DNA of 64,000 bases from Swingsia samuiensis. GTDB taxonomy: Bacteria > Pseudomonadota > Alphaproteobacteria > Acetobacterales > Acetobacteraceae. The number at the start of each line of letters is the position of its first letter. Within the stretch, counting starts at the first letter, position 1. The translations under genes and the position numbers were made by a program. The notes below the pieces were generated by a model, which saw only the letters and a list, made by a program, of their open reading frames with translations, did not search any database and had not been told where the DNA came from. The DNA is taken from the NCBI RefSeq assembly GCF_006542355.1, contig NZ_CP038141.1:839001-903000 (forward strand), given 5' to 3'. Of this stretch, positions 55,230-64,000 are shown in pieces.

Positions 55230-56924
55230 ATGGATACAACATCCAGTGGTGGATACATTATAGACTCATCTACCGGAAATATCACCATTCCAAAAGGTTC
55301 GATTATATCAGGGCAAATCGTTTCCGGGGTAACGCAATACGTTAACGGAAGTGCAATCGGTACATTAGTCAATTTTGTCAGTGCAGAAAGATTTCTTCCT
55401 CAAGACAACGCCTATCCTCCCAGCATTCAGATCGTACAATCTGGTGGCGTTGTAAGTAATACAACTATTATCTCTTCAGACACTCCTAGTCTAACTAATG
55501 GAGACCAGCCTTACACCCTTTTAGCGTCACAAAGCATTGAAAATGGAGGAACAGCAATCAACACAACCCTTCAAGGGGATTTCGCTAATTTCGGCGTCGG
55601 CACAGGAGAAAAATACTATGATGGAAGTGGCTATGTAGCTCCACAAATTGTATCCTCAGGCGGGCAAGCCTCCGGAACAAATATCAATTCCCTTGGAAAA
55701 TCTACCATTTTATCCGGTGGATATGCAACAAATACCACCCTTCAAGGAAGCAGTTATTACGCTGCGCTCGGCGATAACTCCGCACTAATACCTACACTCG
55801 CCCAGCAAACTGTATCCGGTACATCCGAAAATATAAATATCCTCTCAAACGGCTATGTTAAAAACTTTGGTAGTGTCAATAACGTCACCGTTTCTAGTAA
55901 CGGGCTTTTGGAAATAACTTCTGGCGGAATAGCCACAAATATTACTGTAGCAAGCGACGGTACCATCGATATTGATCAAGGCGCTATTTTTAACACACCG
56001 ATTACCGTTCAAAGTGGTGGTAATATCATTTTTTCCGATATCGATAATTCAAACGCCGTCATCAGCTCTCACATCACACCTCTTTCCGCCGGGGCACAAC
56101 AAGGGGAGTTACAAATCCTTTCAAGCGGCGTCATTCTCAAAAATATTCCTGTCCAAGGAGATATTTCAACACCAATGAGCAATACAGCAGTAGGTTACAG
56201 CAGCACATATTATAACTACTATCATACCCCTGTTTATGACCCCGCAGCTTCCTATTATTTACGTCCAATGAGCAGTGGTTCTCTCGAAACTTCATTCGGA
56301 AAACCTTTTGTATTTTCTGCTTTAGGAGGCGGTACAGCTTGTTTTTGCCCAGGTACCCTCATTGCAACAGAACAAGGTGAAACTCCTATTGAAGAGCTTA
56401 CCATCGGAGATCTTGTTCAAACAGCTTCTGGGGAAATCAGACCCATCCACTGGATCGGACGCCGCTCTTATGATCCGCTCTTTGCGCACGGCAACCGCGA
56501 TGTTATGCCCATTCTCATTCGCGCTGATGCCCTCGCTCCCGGTCTGCCTCAGAAAGATCTGACCATCTCTCCTTTGCACGCCATGTTTATTGATGGATAC
56601 TTAATCCCAGCATTACACTTGGTTAACGACCGTTCTATTATACAACTCACTCCATCCACCGAGATTACCTATATCCATCTCGAACTGGAATCTCATGATC
56701 TGCTGATCGCTAATGGAGCACCGTCTGAAAGCTTTATCGATGATCGCTCCCGCAACATGTTCCATAATGCACACGAATATCAAACCCTATACCCACAAGC
56801 GCAACCTCAACCCGCCCATTACTGCGCTCCACGCCTTGAGGACGGTGTCGAATTGGCTAAAATCCAAGCAATGATTAATCAACGCGCCAAGAACCTTTTC
56901 CCCCTCCATAAACTTACGGCCTAA
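55230..56924 (+). CDS. Strand-loop-strand repeat protein with C-terminal Hint domain, paralogue 3
   Basis: A 564-residue paralogue with the same plan: MDTTSSGGYIIDSSTGNITIP, repeats to about residue 330 (IVQSGGVVSNTTII, QSIENGGTAINTTLQG, ILSGGYATNTTLQG, SGGIATNITVASDG), then the Hint domain at about 371-513 and the tail. GGAG lies about nine bases before the ATG. The Hint part is nearly identical to that of paralogue 1; the first half is closer to paralogue 2. Its stop codon is followed immediately by the ATG of the intact glycosyltransferase, so the two are co-translated. No signal peptide or barrel. Confidence 0.88.
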   Translation: MDTTSSGGYIIDSSTGNITIPKGSIISGQIVSGVTQYVNGSAIGTLVNFVSAERFLPQDNAYPPSIQIVQSGGVVSNTTIISSDTPSLTNGDQPYTLLASQSIENGGTAINTTLQGDFANFGVGTGEKYYDGSGYVAPQIVSSGGQASGTNINSLGKSTILSGGYATNTTLQGSSYYAALGDNSALIPTLAQQTVSGTSENINILSNGYVKNFGSVNNVTVSSNGLLEITSGGIATNITVASDGTIDIDQGAIFNTPITVQSGGNIIFSDIDNSNAVISSHITPLSAGAQQGELQILSSGVILKNIPVQGDISTPMSNTAVGYSSTYYNYYHTPVYDPAASYYLRPMSSGSLETSFGKPFVFSALGGGTACFCPGTLIATEQGETPIEELTIGDLVQTASGEIRPIHWIGRRSYDPLFAHGNRDVMPILIRADALAPGLPQKDLTISPLHAMFIDGYLIPALHLVNDRSIIQLTPSTEITYIHLELESHDLLIANGAPSESFIDDRSRNMFHNAHEYQTLYPQAQPQPAHYCAPRLEDGVELAKIQAMINQRAKNLFPLHKLTA

Positions 56925-58880
56925 ATGAACACACCCATCACACCTATAGAGAGCCTTCTTGGACATGTTGACGTTTGTAACCGTCAACATGTGGCGGGGT
57001 GGGTTAACCCCCTCACAGACAACGGAGAACCTGCAACTCTTTGTATTCTCCAAAATGGTGTCCCTCTGGCTCACATTGTTGCAGATCTTTTCCGAGCAGA
57101 CCTTCAGGCCATCCGTCAGGGCTTTTGTGCTTTTGAGTATATTTTCCCAGAGCGTTTCAATTATGAAGGGGGTGTCATTGAGGTTATCAATGTATCAACC
57201 CAAACACCTTTACCGGGCTCCCCCATCTCAGTTGATCCCATTGCGGCTGAGTTACATGGAACCATTGATATTGTAGATAAAAAACATATAGCCGGATGGA
57301 TCTATGATAAATTATCCCCTGATCGGGTCGTGTGGCTAACACTCTGGATCAATGGAGAGTTCATTGACCATATTGCAGCCAACCAATTCCGCCGTGACCT
57401 TCGCGATATCGGCTTAGGCAGCGGCCGTTATGGCTTTGATTATATTTTCAAAGATCCTCTACTACCCAACGCAAGCTACACTCTACAGCTTAAACATGGC
57501 ACTGAAACGTTTGGCCAACCCCTCCATTTATCTACATCGCAAGAATTAGACCTAGATACACAAGACCATCTCAGCGCCATTTTGCAAAATCTACGTAATC
57601 ATCAAGCACAGACAGATGCTCTTCTTTTTCTTAATCAAGAAATAAGCAAATTAAAAAGACAAGTCAGTCATTCAACGGTGCAGCACTTTGAACGCACTGT
57701 CTCGACACGATTAGGACGGCGTTACGAAGATTTTCCGCCTCCTCCTCCCTGCGTTCTCTTTATTGATGATCGCGCACCCAACCTAAACTTTGATGCAGGG
57801 TCTCACGCGCTTCTATCACACATGCAAGCCGCCCAGTCTCTTGGGTATAAATGCCTTTTTATTTCTTCTCGTAAAACAATATCTCACGATGAAATAACCT
57901 CTTTAGAAAAACAGGGCTTTGAAGCATTAACTGCTCCGTTCTTTAACACTCCTGAAGAAGCCCTAAAGCTCATTGGTACGGATTTAACCGCCATTTACCT
58001 GCATAGGCTTAACAACGCAGAATCTTACTCAAGCTTAATACGGGCTTTTGCTCCAACAGCCACCCTTATCTGGAGTATTGCTGATCTGTCGTCACTTCGC
58101 CTCAGGCGCCAAGCAGAGGTTGAAACACGGCCTGAAATTTTACAAACCGTACCTACTCTCGAAGTCCGGGAGAATATGTGTTCCTGGGTGGCGGATATAA
58201 CAATCACTCATTCCCCCATTGAAACGGAGCGGCTCAAAACTCTTGTTCCCGTTGCCAATATTCACACTATTCCATGGGGCGTTCCCATTCTTAACGCACG
58301 CGCATCTTTAAAAAAACAACCTGTTCTTGTTTTTCTTGCTCACTTTGCTCATTCACCCAACATTGATGGGGCAAAATGGTTTGCCTTTAAAATCCTTCCT
58401 TTATTAAGAGAAAAACTTCCTAACGTTATTTGTCGCTTCATTGGAAGCGCCATGCCTCACGAGATTCATACGCTCAAACAGCCAGGTCTGGAAATTTTAG
58501 GCCATATTCCAAATCTTTCTGAGGCTCTTAAAGGCGCTGCGATGTGTATCGCCCCTTTGCGTTATGGATCCGGCATAAAAGGTAAGGTTCTGGAAAGCTG
58601 GTCTTATGGACTCCCTATCGCCATGACACCAACTGCCGCAGAAGGGATTATTAACTCTACCCATCCTTTATGGGATTTATCTGTTGGGGAAACAGAAGAA
58701 CAATTTGTGAATAAAATTCTTGCCCTTCTTGTTCCTAAAAATGCCAAACTTTGTATCAAAGAAGGCCAAAAACTACTCAAACAATCTTTTTCACAAGAAA
58801 TAGTTCAAGAAAAAATATCACACTTTCTACCTCCCGTTGAAAATGACACTCTACCTCGTGACAACACCCGACCCTCATAA
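56925..58880 (+). CDS. Glycosyltransferase (GT4-like) with two N-terminal repeat modules
   Basis: A 651-residue protein. Two similar modules occupy residues 12-74 and 110-176; both read G-h-D-h-x5-AGW, then NG, then HI-x-A-x2-FR-x-DL, then F-x-YIF. I do not know their function, though such modules are found in other Acetobacteraceae proteins. A helical linker (about 195-250) follows. Residues of about 275-640 form a GT-B glycosyltransferase: DDRAPNLNFDAGSHALLSHM near the start of the core and LGHIPNLSEALKGAAMCIAPLRYGSGIKGKVLESWSYGLP-type C-terminal motif, here in parts. No signal peptide, so it acts in the cytosol. It begins directly at the stop of Hint paralogue 3, suggesting that it modifies that protein. 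Donor sugar unknown. Confidence 0.86.
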   Translation: MNTPITPIESLLGHVDVCNRQHVAGWVNPLTDNGEPATLCILQNGVPLAHIVADLFRADLQAIRQGFCAFEYIFPERFNYEGGVIEVINVSTQTPLPGSPISVDPIAAELHGTIDIVDKKHIAGWIYDKLSPDRVVWLTLWINGEFIDHIAANQFRRDLRDIGLGSGRYGFDYIFKDPLLPNASYTLQLKHGTETFGQPLHLSTSQELDLDTQDHLSAILQNLRNHQAQTDALLFLNQEISKLKRQVSHSTVQHFERTVSTRLGRRYEDFPPPPPCVLFIDDRAPNLNFDAGSHALLSHMQAAQSLGYKCLFISSRKTISHDEITSLEKQGFEALTAPFFNTPEEALKLIGTDLTAIYLHRLNNAESYSSLIRAFAPTATLIWSIADLSSLRLRRQAEVETRPEILQTVPTLEVRENMCSWVADITITHSPIETERLKTLVPVANIHTIPWGVPILNARASLKKQPVLVFLAHFAHSPNIDGAKWFAFKILPLLREKLPNVICRFIGSAMPHEIHTLKQPGLEILGHIPNLSEALKGAAMCIAPLRYGSGIKGKVLESWSYGLPIAMTPTAAEGIINSTHPLWDLSVGETEEQFVNKILALLVPKNAKLCIKEGQKLLKQSFSQEIVQEKISHFLPPVENDTLPRDNTRPS

Positions 58881-58883
58881 TTT

Positions 58884-60563
58884 TTAGAACCGAAAAATTA
58901 AATTAGATTGGAAATAACTGCCACTCATAGCCCCGGCAGCACGTAATTGCCTACTAGCCATAAAACGAGCCCCATAAACCTGCCATGTCAAATGATGATT
59001 AACCTGAAAGAGTAGAGATGCTTGAGGGACAACACCTATGTACCCACCTTTATACATTTTTGGAAATTCATACGGACCAGATGAACTCCAAATCGCACCA
59101 GTTCCATTTTCGCGCCACATAAACGGCATCTTAAACTTGATCGAAAATCGGCCTCTGCCCGGCGTTATTCGTATAACCGGAGATACACTTACTAAATTTG
59201 ATGGAGCGATATAGGTTGTTGTATCCAAATAATTAGTTTGTGGACTAAACGGTGCAGTATACGTCCGTATTGCTCCATCTCTACGATCTGTGCCGCCTGA
59301 ATAAACATCTGTCTGCACCCCCAAAAAAGGATGCAATGAAGATGCTGTATGCCGATAGCCAACAATTGAATTGACAGCCCACGCACGCACATCCTGCTTT
59401 TGATTAGTTCCATAATGCTGAAAATCACCGTGCTGGTACACAGCACCAATAGAATACTCAACGGAGGGCGATGTTCCATACCAACGAAAGCCAATATTCC
59501 CTCGAGAAGAATACCCCCTTAAGGGTCTGCTCTGTGTTGGGAGGGAGGACAGTCCGCTTTCGTATCGATATCGGATATAAAATACATCTAAAAATGAATG
59601 AACACGCTCCCTTCCAACTGAAAAGTTCGGGATTATACCTGTCATACTCCCGCCGTATAATCGTGTTCCGTAATCTTCTTTATTATGAAACATTAAACGA
59701 CTATCAATGTTTGTCTGAACAAAATCATACGCATCAAACCGTATTTTCGGCCATAAAGCGTAAATACGCCCCCCGTTCCATGAAAGAGGAACGTTCGGTG
59801 TCTCTCTATTATACAAGATATAAGATGGGGCATCTAAAAACTGCTGGCGTCCAAAAATAAACCCCGTTTTTGCACCCATCATTTTAGCCTTCAACTCAAC
59901 GAAGCCTTGCTGAAGGTCTAATCTTTTACGAAAGGTCGAACCATATCCATAGCCTTTCCACCCGCCAGCATCCCCGTTAATCAACTGGCCGAAAAAGCGA
60001 ACATGTTCTCCTAAATGTAAATCAGCGCCTAATAGATTACGAACTCCTATCCTTCCGGAATTTGCCTTTCCACTTCGTCCTAAGAAAGGATTTTCTTCAT
60101 ACCAATTTCGTAACCGACTTTCGCCAGATAACGTGAGCCATATCGTTCGTTGGGAGTTTAAGGCTATAAACTTTAAAGGGTCGAAAAAATCTTTCCTATT
60201 CCGTTTATCTCTTAAATAACTCCAATCTTCTGCCCACGCCGCAACACCATAGCGTCCTACAGGACCAAATCCTGCAGCTTCTCCATTTCCATAATTAAAT
60301 TCCCCCCATTCTCCTTGCCGTCCTTGAGGGGCTATATTTTGAGAAGGAATAACACGGCGAGGTTGCGCAACAACACCTGCATGAGGAAAGTCTTCAACCA
60401 TTGGGCGACTTGAAGAAGAGACATGAATCCACTCTACTTGGTGTGTATTATTCTCTGAATCGGATGCTGCTCTTGCCCCTGATGATCCGCATGTCACAAC
60501 ACCACACATGCACCACTTTGCCAAAGAACTTTTAAACAATGACCTGTCGGCAAAGAAGAGCAT
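58884..60563 (-). CDS. Alginate-export-family outer-membrane porin
   Basis: A 559-residue outer-membrane protein of the alginate export (AlgE-like) family. An N-terminal signal (residues 1-33, ending GARA) is followed by a polar segment and from about residue 130 a barrel of aromatic strands, with ESRLRNWYEENPF, GQLINGDAGGWKGYGYGS, QQGFVELKAKMMGAKTGFIFGRQQF and a final strand ending in FRF. The family includes porins for anionic polymers and other compounds; substrate here is unknown. It ends three bases from the convergent glycosyltransferase, so it may not be related in function. Confidence 0.85.
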   Translation of the reverse strand: MLFFADRSLFKSSLAKWCMCGVVTCGSSGARAASDSENNTHQVEWIHVSSSSRPMVEDFPHAGVVAQPRRVIPSQNIAPQGRQGEWGEFNYGNGEAAGFGPVGRYGVAAWAEDWSYLRDKRNRKDFFDPLKFIALNSQRTIWLTLSGESRLRNWYEENPFLGRSGKANSGRIGVRNLLGADLHLGEHVRFFGQLINGDAGGWKGYGYGSTFRKRLDLQQGFVELKAKMMGAKTGFIFGRQQFLDAPSYILYNRETPNVPLSWNGGRIYALWPKIRFDAYDFVQTNIDSRLMFHNKEDYGTRLYGGSMTGIIPNFSVGRERVHSFLDVFYIRYRYESGLSSLPTQSRPLRGYSSRGNIGFRWYGTSPSVEYSIGAVYQHGDFQHYGTNQKQDVRAWAVNSIVGYRHTASSLHPFLGVQTDVYSGGTDRRDGAIRTYTAPFSPQTNYLDTTTYIAPSNLVSVSPVIRITPGRGRFSIKFKMPFMWRENGTGAIWSSSGPYEFPKMYKGGYIGVVPQASLLFQVNHHLTWQVYGARFMASRQLRAAGAMSGSYFQSNLIFRF

Positions 60564-60657
60564 ATAATTTAACTCTCAAAATTCATATCACTTCTTACCT
60601 ATCACATATAACTATTTAATAAATGATTATTTTTTTATAACTATTTTAATTAGTTTA

Positions 60658-61242
60658 TTATTCCTGTTGTATATCTATCTGCCCGCGAGTTAAATCACGT
60701 AGAAAGTCTGTTATTCTCTCCACATCGACCACAGGAACGGCCACAATTAATTGCACCCCTTCCGCATCAAATTCGCACTTTAATTTATCGGCACACCACT
60801 CAATAAATTTAGCTTCCACCTGCGCATACAAAGAAAACGGGCAATGAAAAGAAAGGGTTGTTTTTTCGATATATTCTTTTTTTTCAGCCTGCCTTAAGCA
60901 CGCGCCTGCTGCTGCACCATAAGCTCGAACCAGGCCACCCGCACCCAGTTTAATACCCCCAAACCAACGGGTTACAACGACCATGACATTATCAAAGTTT
61001 TGTCCGTCAATTGCCGATAAAATTGGCCGGCCAGCCGTACCTGATGGCTCTCCATCATCACTAACACGGAATCGCTGACCAACACGAAAAGCCCAGCAGT
61101 TATGCGTTGCATCTTGCACCGCAACATCTTCCAAAAAGGCTAAAGCCGCACGTTCATCGGCAACAGGCATCGCTTTTGCTAAAAAAACACTATTGCGAAC
61201 GACTGTTTCAAATTCTGTAAATCGAGTTAATGTCCATACCAT
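60658..61242 (-). CDS. YigZ/IMPACT family protein
   Basis: A 194-residue protein of the UPF0029/YigZ family. The N-terminal domain has the signature FRVSDDGEPSGTAGRPIL near residue 58 followed by VVVTRWFGGIKLGAGGLVRAYG, and the C-terminal part resembles the EF-G domain IV-like fold of the family. The function is not settled; a role linked to translation or stress has been proposed for relatives. It is a single gene. Confidence 0.92.
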   Translation of the reverse strand: MVWTLTRFTEFETVVRNSVFLAKAMPVADERAALAFLEDVAVQDATHNCWAFRVGQRFRVSDDGEPSGTAGRPILSAIDGQNFDNVMVVVTRWFGGIKLGAGGLVRAYGAAAGACLRQAEKKEYIEKTTLSFHCPFSLYAQVEAKFIEWCADKLKCEFDAEGVQLIVAVPVVDVERITDFLRDLTRGQIDIQQE

Positions 61243-61319
61243 ACATTCTATTGTGCAATATCACGAAAGAATTGTCAGTATGGGGTAGGCAATCATACAC
61301 GTTCTGTTAAGAATATAAT

Positions 61320-63911
61320 ATGCTTTCTGATCTGATCGGTCGGCTTAATGCCGCTTGTGCTCGCCGGGCTCCTTTAGTAGCCCTTCTGTTTACACTCATC
61401 TGTGTAGGATGTGTTACCCTGAGCATGACGTGTTTGAGCGTCACAACCGATACAGGCAAAATGTTTTCCAGTTCACTGATCTGGAGAAAACAACTCCAAG
61501 AAATGAACCGTCTTTTCCCTCAAGACGATAACCAGCTTGTTGCTATTATTGATGGAAGGATCCCAGAGCAAGGCCGTGCGGCAGCAAGGCAGCTCACAGA
61601 TATTTTAAGCCAGGATCATCACCATTTTAAAATTGTATCCTTACCGGGAGGGGATCCTTTTTATTCAAATCACGCGTTCCTATTCCCAGATAAAAAAAAT
61701 ACTGAAACGCTCCTAAACTCCATTATTACAGCACAACCTTTTTTAGGTACGCTCGCAGGAGACCCTTCTGCACGCGGTTTATTCAACTCCTTGGCTCTGA
61801 TTGGGGAGGGAATAAAAGCTGGGCAAGGTGTGCCAGATGCCTTTGATAACACGCTGAAGGGATTTAGTAATTCTCTTGCCAACTCAGCCAGTGGCCATCC
61901 ACAGGACCTTTCTTGGCAGAACCTCCTCACTGGAAACATATCAGACCTTGGAAGCCGCTATCAGTTTGTCGTTACACAACCTGTACTGGATTATAATTCT
62001 CTCCAACCAGGTGAAGCCGCAACGACAGCGATGCGCCAAGCCATTAATAGTTTAGATCTTGTCAAATCCGGGCAAGTATCTGGAACGATTACTGGTCAGA
62101 TAAAACTCAACGATGAAGAGTTTTCAACCGTCGCACATGGAATGGCCTTAGGCCTCGTTATTTCATTAACCCTTGTGTCGCTTTGGTTGGTCCTCGCTGT
62201 AAAATCCATCCGTGTTATTCTTCCTATTCTACTGACCTTAATTTCTGGTCTCATTATAACTACGGGTTTTGCTGCGATTGCAGTTCAGGAATTAAACTTA
62301 ATTTCTATTTCTTTCGCGATACTTTTTGTTGGGATTGCGGTGGATTTTGCTATCCAATATAGCGTGCGTTTTTTAGGACAGGACTTCCCCACAAAAACAC
62401 ATCATCTTTCCTTACAAAAAGCGATTACACAAACCGGACGCGAAAGTGGCGTTCAAATTCTAATTGCGTCTTTAGCCACCGCAGCAGGTTTTCTTGCTTT
62501 CACCCCAACAAACTTTATTGGGGTCGCACAGCTTGGTCTAATCGCTGGATTTGGAATGCTCATTGCCTTTGTGTGCACCATGACATTACTACCAGCCTTA
62601 CTATCGCTGTTCCGTGCAAAACTTGGCGTGCATGAAGCCGGTTTTCCTGCTTTGCTCCCTCTTGACCAGCAAATTCGTCATAAAAGAAAAAAAATTCTTG
62701 GCGTTTTTGGTCTATTAGCGATTGTTGGGGCAGCGCTTTTACCCCTTCTTTCATTTGATGCGGACCCTTTACATACAAAAGACCCCAACACAGAAGGCAT
62801 GAAAGCACTTCATCTTTTAGAAGAAAGCCCTCTTACAACCCCTTACTTTAGTCAGGTTCTTGTTCCAAACTTAACCGAGGCTCAAAAAGAAGCAGATGCC
62901 TTTTCAAAACTGCCCAGCGTTCATGATGTTCTCTGGCTAGGCGCACTTGTTCCAGATGATCAAAAAGAAAAAATTGCCCTCATTAAAGATGCGGCATCCA
63001 TCATCTTACCAACGATTACACTTGATCATGTCGCCTCAGCCCCCACAACAGCAGACATCAGAAGTTCTGCAGAGAAAGCAGCCGCTCAATTAGATTCTGT
63101 GCAAGATCGTTTATCGCCAACCCTCAACCAAATTCGTCTAACTTTACATAAACTATCCACCTCCTCTGACGATACTCTTAACAAGACCAATATAGCCTTA
63201 ACCCGGTTCCTTCCTGAGCAGCTCTCTATGCTACGGGCCGCGCTTAACCCTCAACCGATTACAATCGGTAATATCCCAGCAAGCATTCGAAAAGATTATG
63301 TTCTTCCTAATGGGGAAGAACGACTGACCATTCACCCTAAAGGTCAAGCATCCAATACGCAGGTTCTTCACAAATTTGTAAATGAACTACGAACGGTTAA
63401 CACGAACGTAACAGGGCCTGTTATTGATATTTTTGAAAGCGCACACACCATCGTACATGCTTTTATCGTCGCAGCGATATCAGCTCTAACGATGATCCTG
63501 ATTATACTCTTTGCAACATTCCGTCGTGTTTTAGACACCTGTCTCGTCATGGCGCCTCTTATATTATCTTCTCTTCTTACCGTTATTCTTATTATTGCCG
63601 TCCCAGAGACCTTAAACTATGCCAATATTATTGCTCTCCCTCTTCTTTTAGGGGTTGGCGTCTCTTTTAATGTTTACTTTGTCATGAATTGGCGTGCGGG
63701 AATTAGAAACCCTCTTACGTCTTCTACTGCTCGTGCTGTTTTATTCTCAGCTTTGACCACTGCCACGGCATTTGGATCCTTAGCTCTATCGGGCCATCCA
63801 GGGACAGCGAGTATGGGGCGGCTACTTCTCATGTCTTTAGGATGCACACTAATCTGCACCCTCCTTTTTGTCCCGGCTCTCCTCCCAAAAAGATCTATCG
63901 ACAAACTATAA
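61320..63911 (+). CDS. hpnN: Hopanoid-associated RND transporter HpnN
   Basis: HpnN moves hopanoid lipids from the inner to the outer membrane. The 863-residue protein of the MMPL/RND type has a first helix near residues 15-35, a large periplasmic loop, a bundle of helices near residues 270-430, a second loop and a second bundle near 705-860. The segments FAILFVGIAVDFAIQYSVRFLGQD and TGRESGVQILIASLATAAGFLAF are typical of the family. Start ATG at 61320. No other hopanoid gene lies in the window, but HpnN is usual in acetic acid bacteria, which are rich in hopanoids. A strong terminator follows. Confidence 0.9.
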   Translation: MLSDLIGRLNAACARRAPLVALLFTLICVGCVTLSMTCLSVTTDTGKMFSSSLIWRKQLQEMNRLFPQDDNQLVAIIDGRIPEQGRAAARQLTDILSQDHHHFKIVSLPGGDPFYSNHAFLFPDKKNTETLLNSIITAQPFLGTLAGDPSARGLFNSLALIGEGIKAGQGVPDAFDNTLKGFSNSLANSASGHPQDLSWQNLLTGNISDLGSRYQFVVTQPVLDYNSLQPGEAATTAMRQAINSLDLVKSGQVSGTITGQIKLNDEEFSTVAHGMALGLVISLTLVSLWLVLAVKSIRVILPILLTLISGLIITTGFAAIAVQELNLISISFAILFVGIAVDFAIQYSVRFLGQDFPTKTHHLSLQKAITQTGRESGVQILIASLATAAGFLAFTPTNFIGVAQLGLIAGFGMLIAFVCTMTLLPALLSLFRAKLGVHEAGFPALLPLDQQIRHKRKKILGVFGLLAIVGAALLPLLSFDADPLHTKDPNTEGMKALHLLEESPLTTPYFSQVLVPNLTEAQKEADAFSKLPSVHDVLWLGALVPDDQKEKIALIKDAASIILPTITLDHVASAPTTADIRSSAEKAAAQLDSVQDRLSPTLNQIRLTLHKLSTSSDDTLNKTNIALTRFLPEQLSMLRAALNPQPITIGNIPASIRKDYVLPNGEERLTIHPKGQASNTQVLHKFVNELRTVNTNVTGPVIDIFESAHTIVHAFIVAAISALTMILIILFATFRRVLDTCLVMAPLILSSLLTVILIIAVPETLNYANIIALPLLLGVGVSFNVYFVMNWRAGIRNPLTSSTARAVLFSALTTATAFGSLALSGHPGTASMGRLLLMSLGCTLICTLLFVPALLPKRSIDKL

Positions 63912-63920
63912 AGCTCATAA

Positions 63921-63952
63921 AAAAGGCCCTTCAGATTGAAGGGCCTTTTTTA
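63921..63952 (+). terminator. Rho-independent terminator of hpnN
   Basis: AAAGGCCCTTC and GAAGGGCCTTT pair across five bases, followed by TTTT. A-runs on the left side also allow leftward termination. Confidence 0.92.
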
Positions 63953-64000
63953 AAACGATTGTTTGAATTCTAAAGGTTTTTAACTTTATGTTTTACCTTT

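Noticed and set aside
51000-56900. CRISPR or tandem DNA repeats in the Hint array
   Set aside because: The repeated units are protein-level strand-loop-strand motifs of variable sequence and length in open frames, without regular spacers.
1-64000. tRNA or rRNA genes and CRISPR arrays
   Set aside because: I read the gaps between genes and found no cloverleaf with a conserved GTTCRA arm, no rRNA sequence and no regular direct repeats; a dedicated scan was not possible.

Overview
The window is chromosomal DNA of an acetic acid bacterium (Acetobacteraceae, Alphaproteobacteria). Supporting signs are proteins with a hedgehog/intein-like Hint domain of the kind common in this family, a hopanoid-associated RND transporter (HpnN), an OprB sugar porin, the DUF2849 / sulfite reductase / DUF934 cluster, and moderately AT-rich coding DNA. 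The base composition would suit a genus such as Swingsia or a relative, but this is a guess from family knowledge and no marker gene here fixes the genus.

Layout. 1-3640: right end of a prophage or prophage remnant, with a leftward terminase module cut by the window edge and a divergent XRE repressor flanked by four copies of one 13-bp palindrome. 3807-17000: housekeeping genes (dnaB, folC-accD, trpBA, corA, a sulfite-reductase operon with an Rrf2 regulator, alr, bfd/bfr). 17190-21932: leftward four-gene operon (MFS carrier, hydratase-family enzyme, 2-hydroxyacid dehydrogenase, OprB porin) that looks like uptake and metabolism of an organic or sugar acid. 22254-25851: a parS-like 40-bp palindrome, ssb and divergent uvrA. 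25963-36726: alcohol dehydrogenase, trhO, an autotransporter-type heptosyltransferase, a cupin, a DsbD-like protein, a coupled creatininase-like/beta-propeller pair, a DUF2721 protein and a Bcr/CflA exporter. 36837-39890: pstS and a divergent porin sharing a region with PhoB-type boxes. 40007-46323: ugd, a sugar transporter and the sulfate-activation operon cysH-cysD-cysNC, with cysD frameshifted. 46546-50889: a GIN-like exported protein, mlaEF with a small membrane protein, and radA, also frameshifted.

The most unusual part is 50989-58880. Three tandem paralogues each join autotransporter-type strand-loop-strand repeats to a C-terminal Hint domain. They are followed without a gap by a glycosyltransferase with two copies of an N-terminal module. 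Between the paralogues lie stubs of that glycosyltransferase gene and a decayed copy of the 3' end of radA, so the array grew by tandem duplication of a radA-tail/Hint/glycosyltransferase unit. The heptosyltransferase at 28117-29481 belongs to the family that glycosylates strand-loop-strand repeats. Together these genes suggest a glycosylated surface or secreted protein system whose passengers have neither a signal peptide nor a beta-barrel and may be processed by the Hint domain. 58884-63952 closes with an alginate-export-type porin, a YigZ-family protein and HpnN.

Two one-base losses, in cysD and in an A-run of radA, break otherwise intact conserved genes. They may be real mutations or consensus errors; sequence alone cannot decide.
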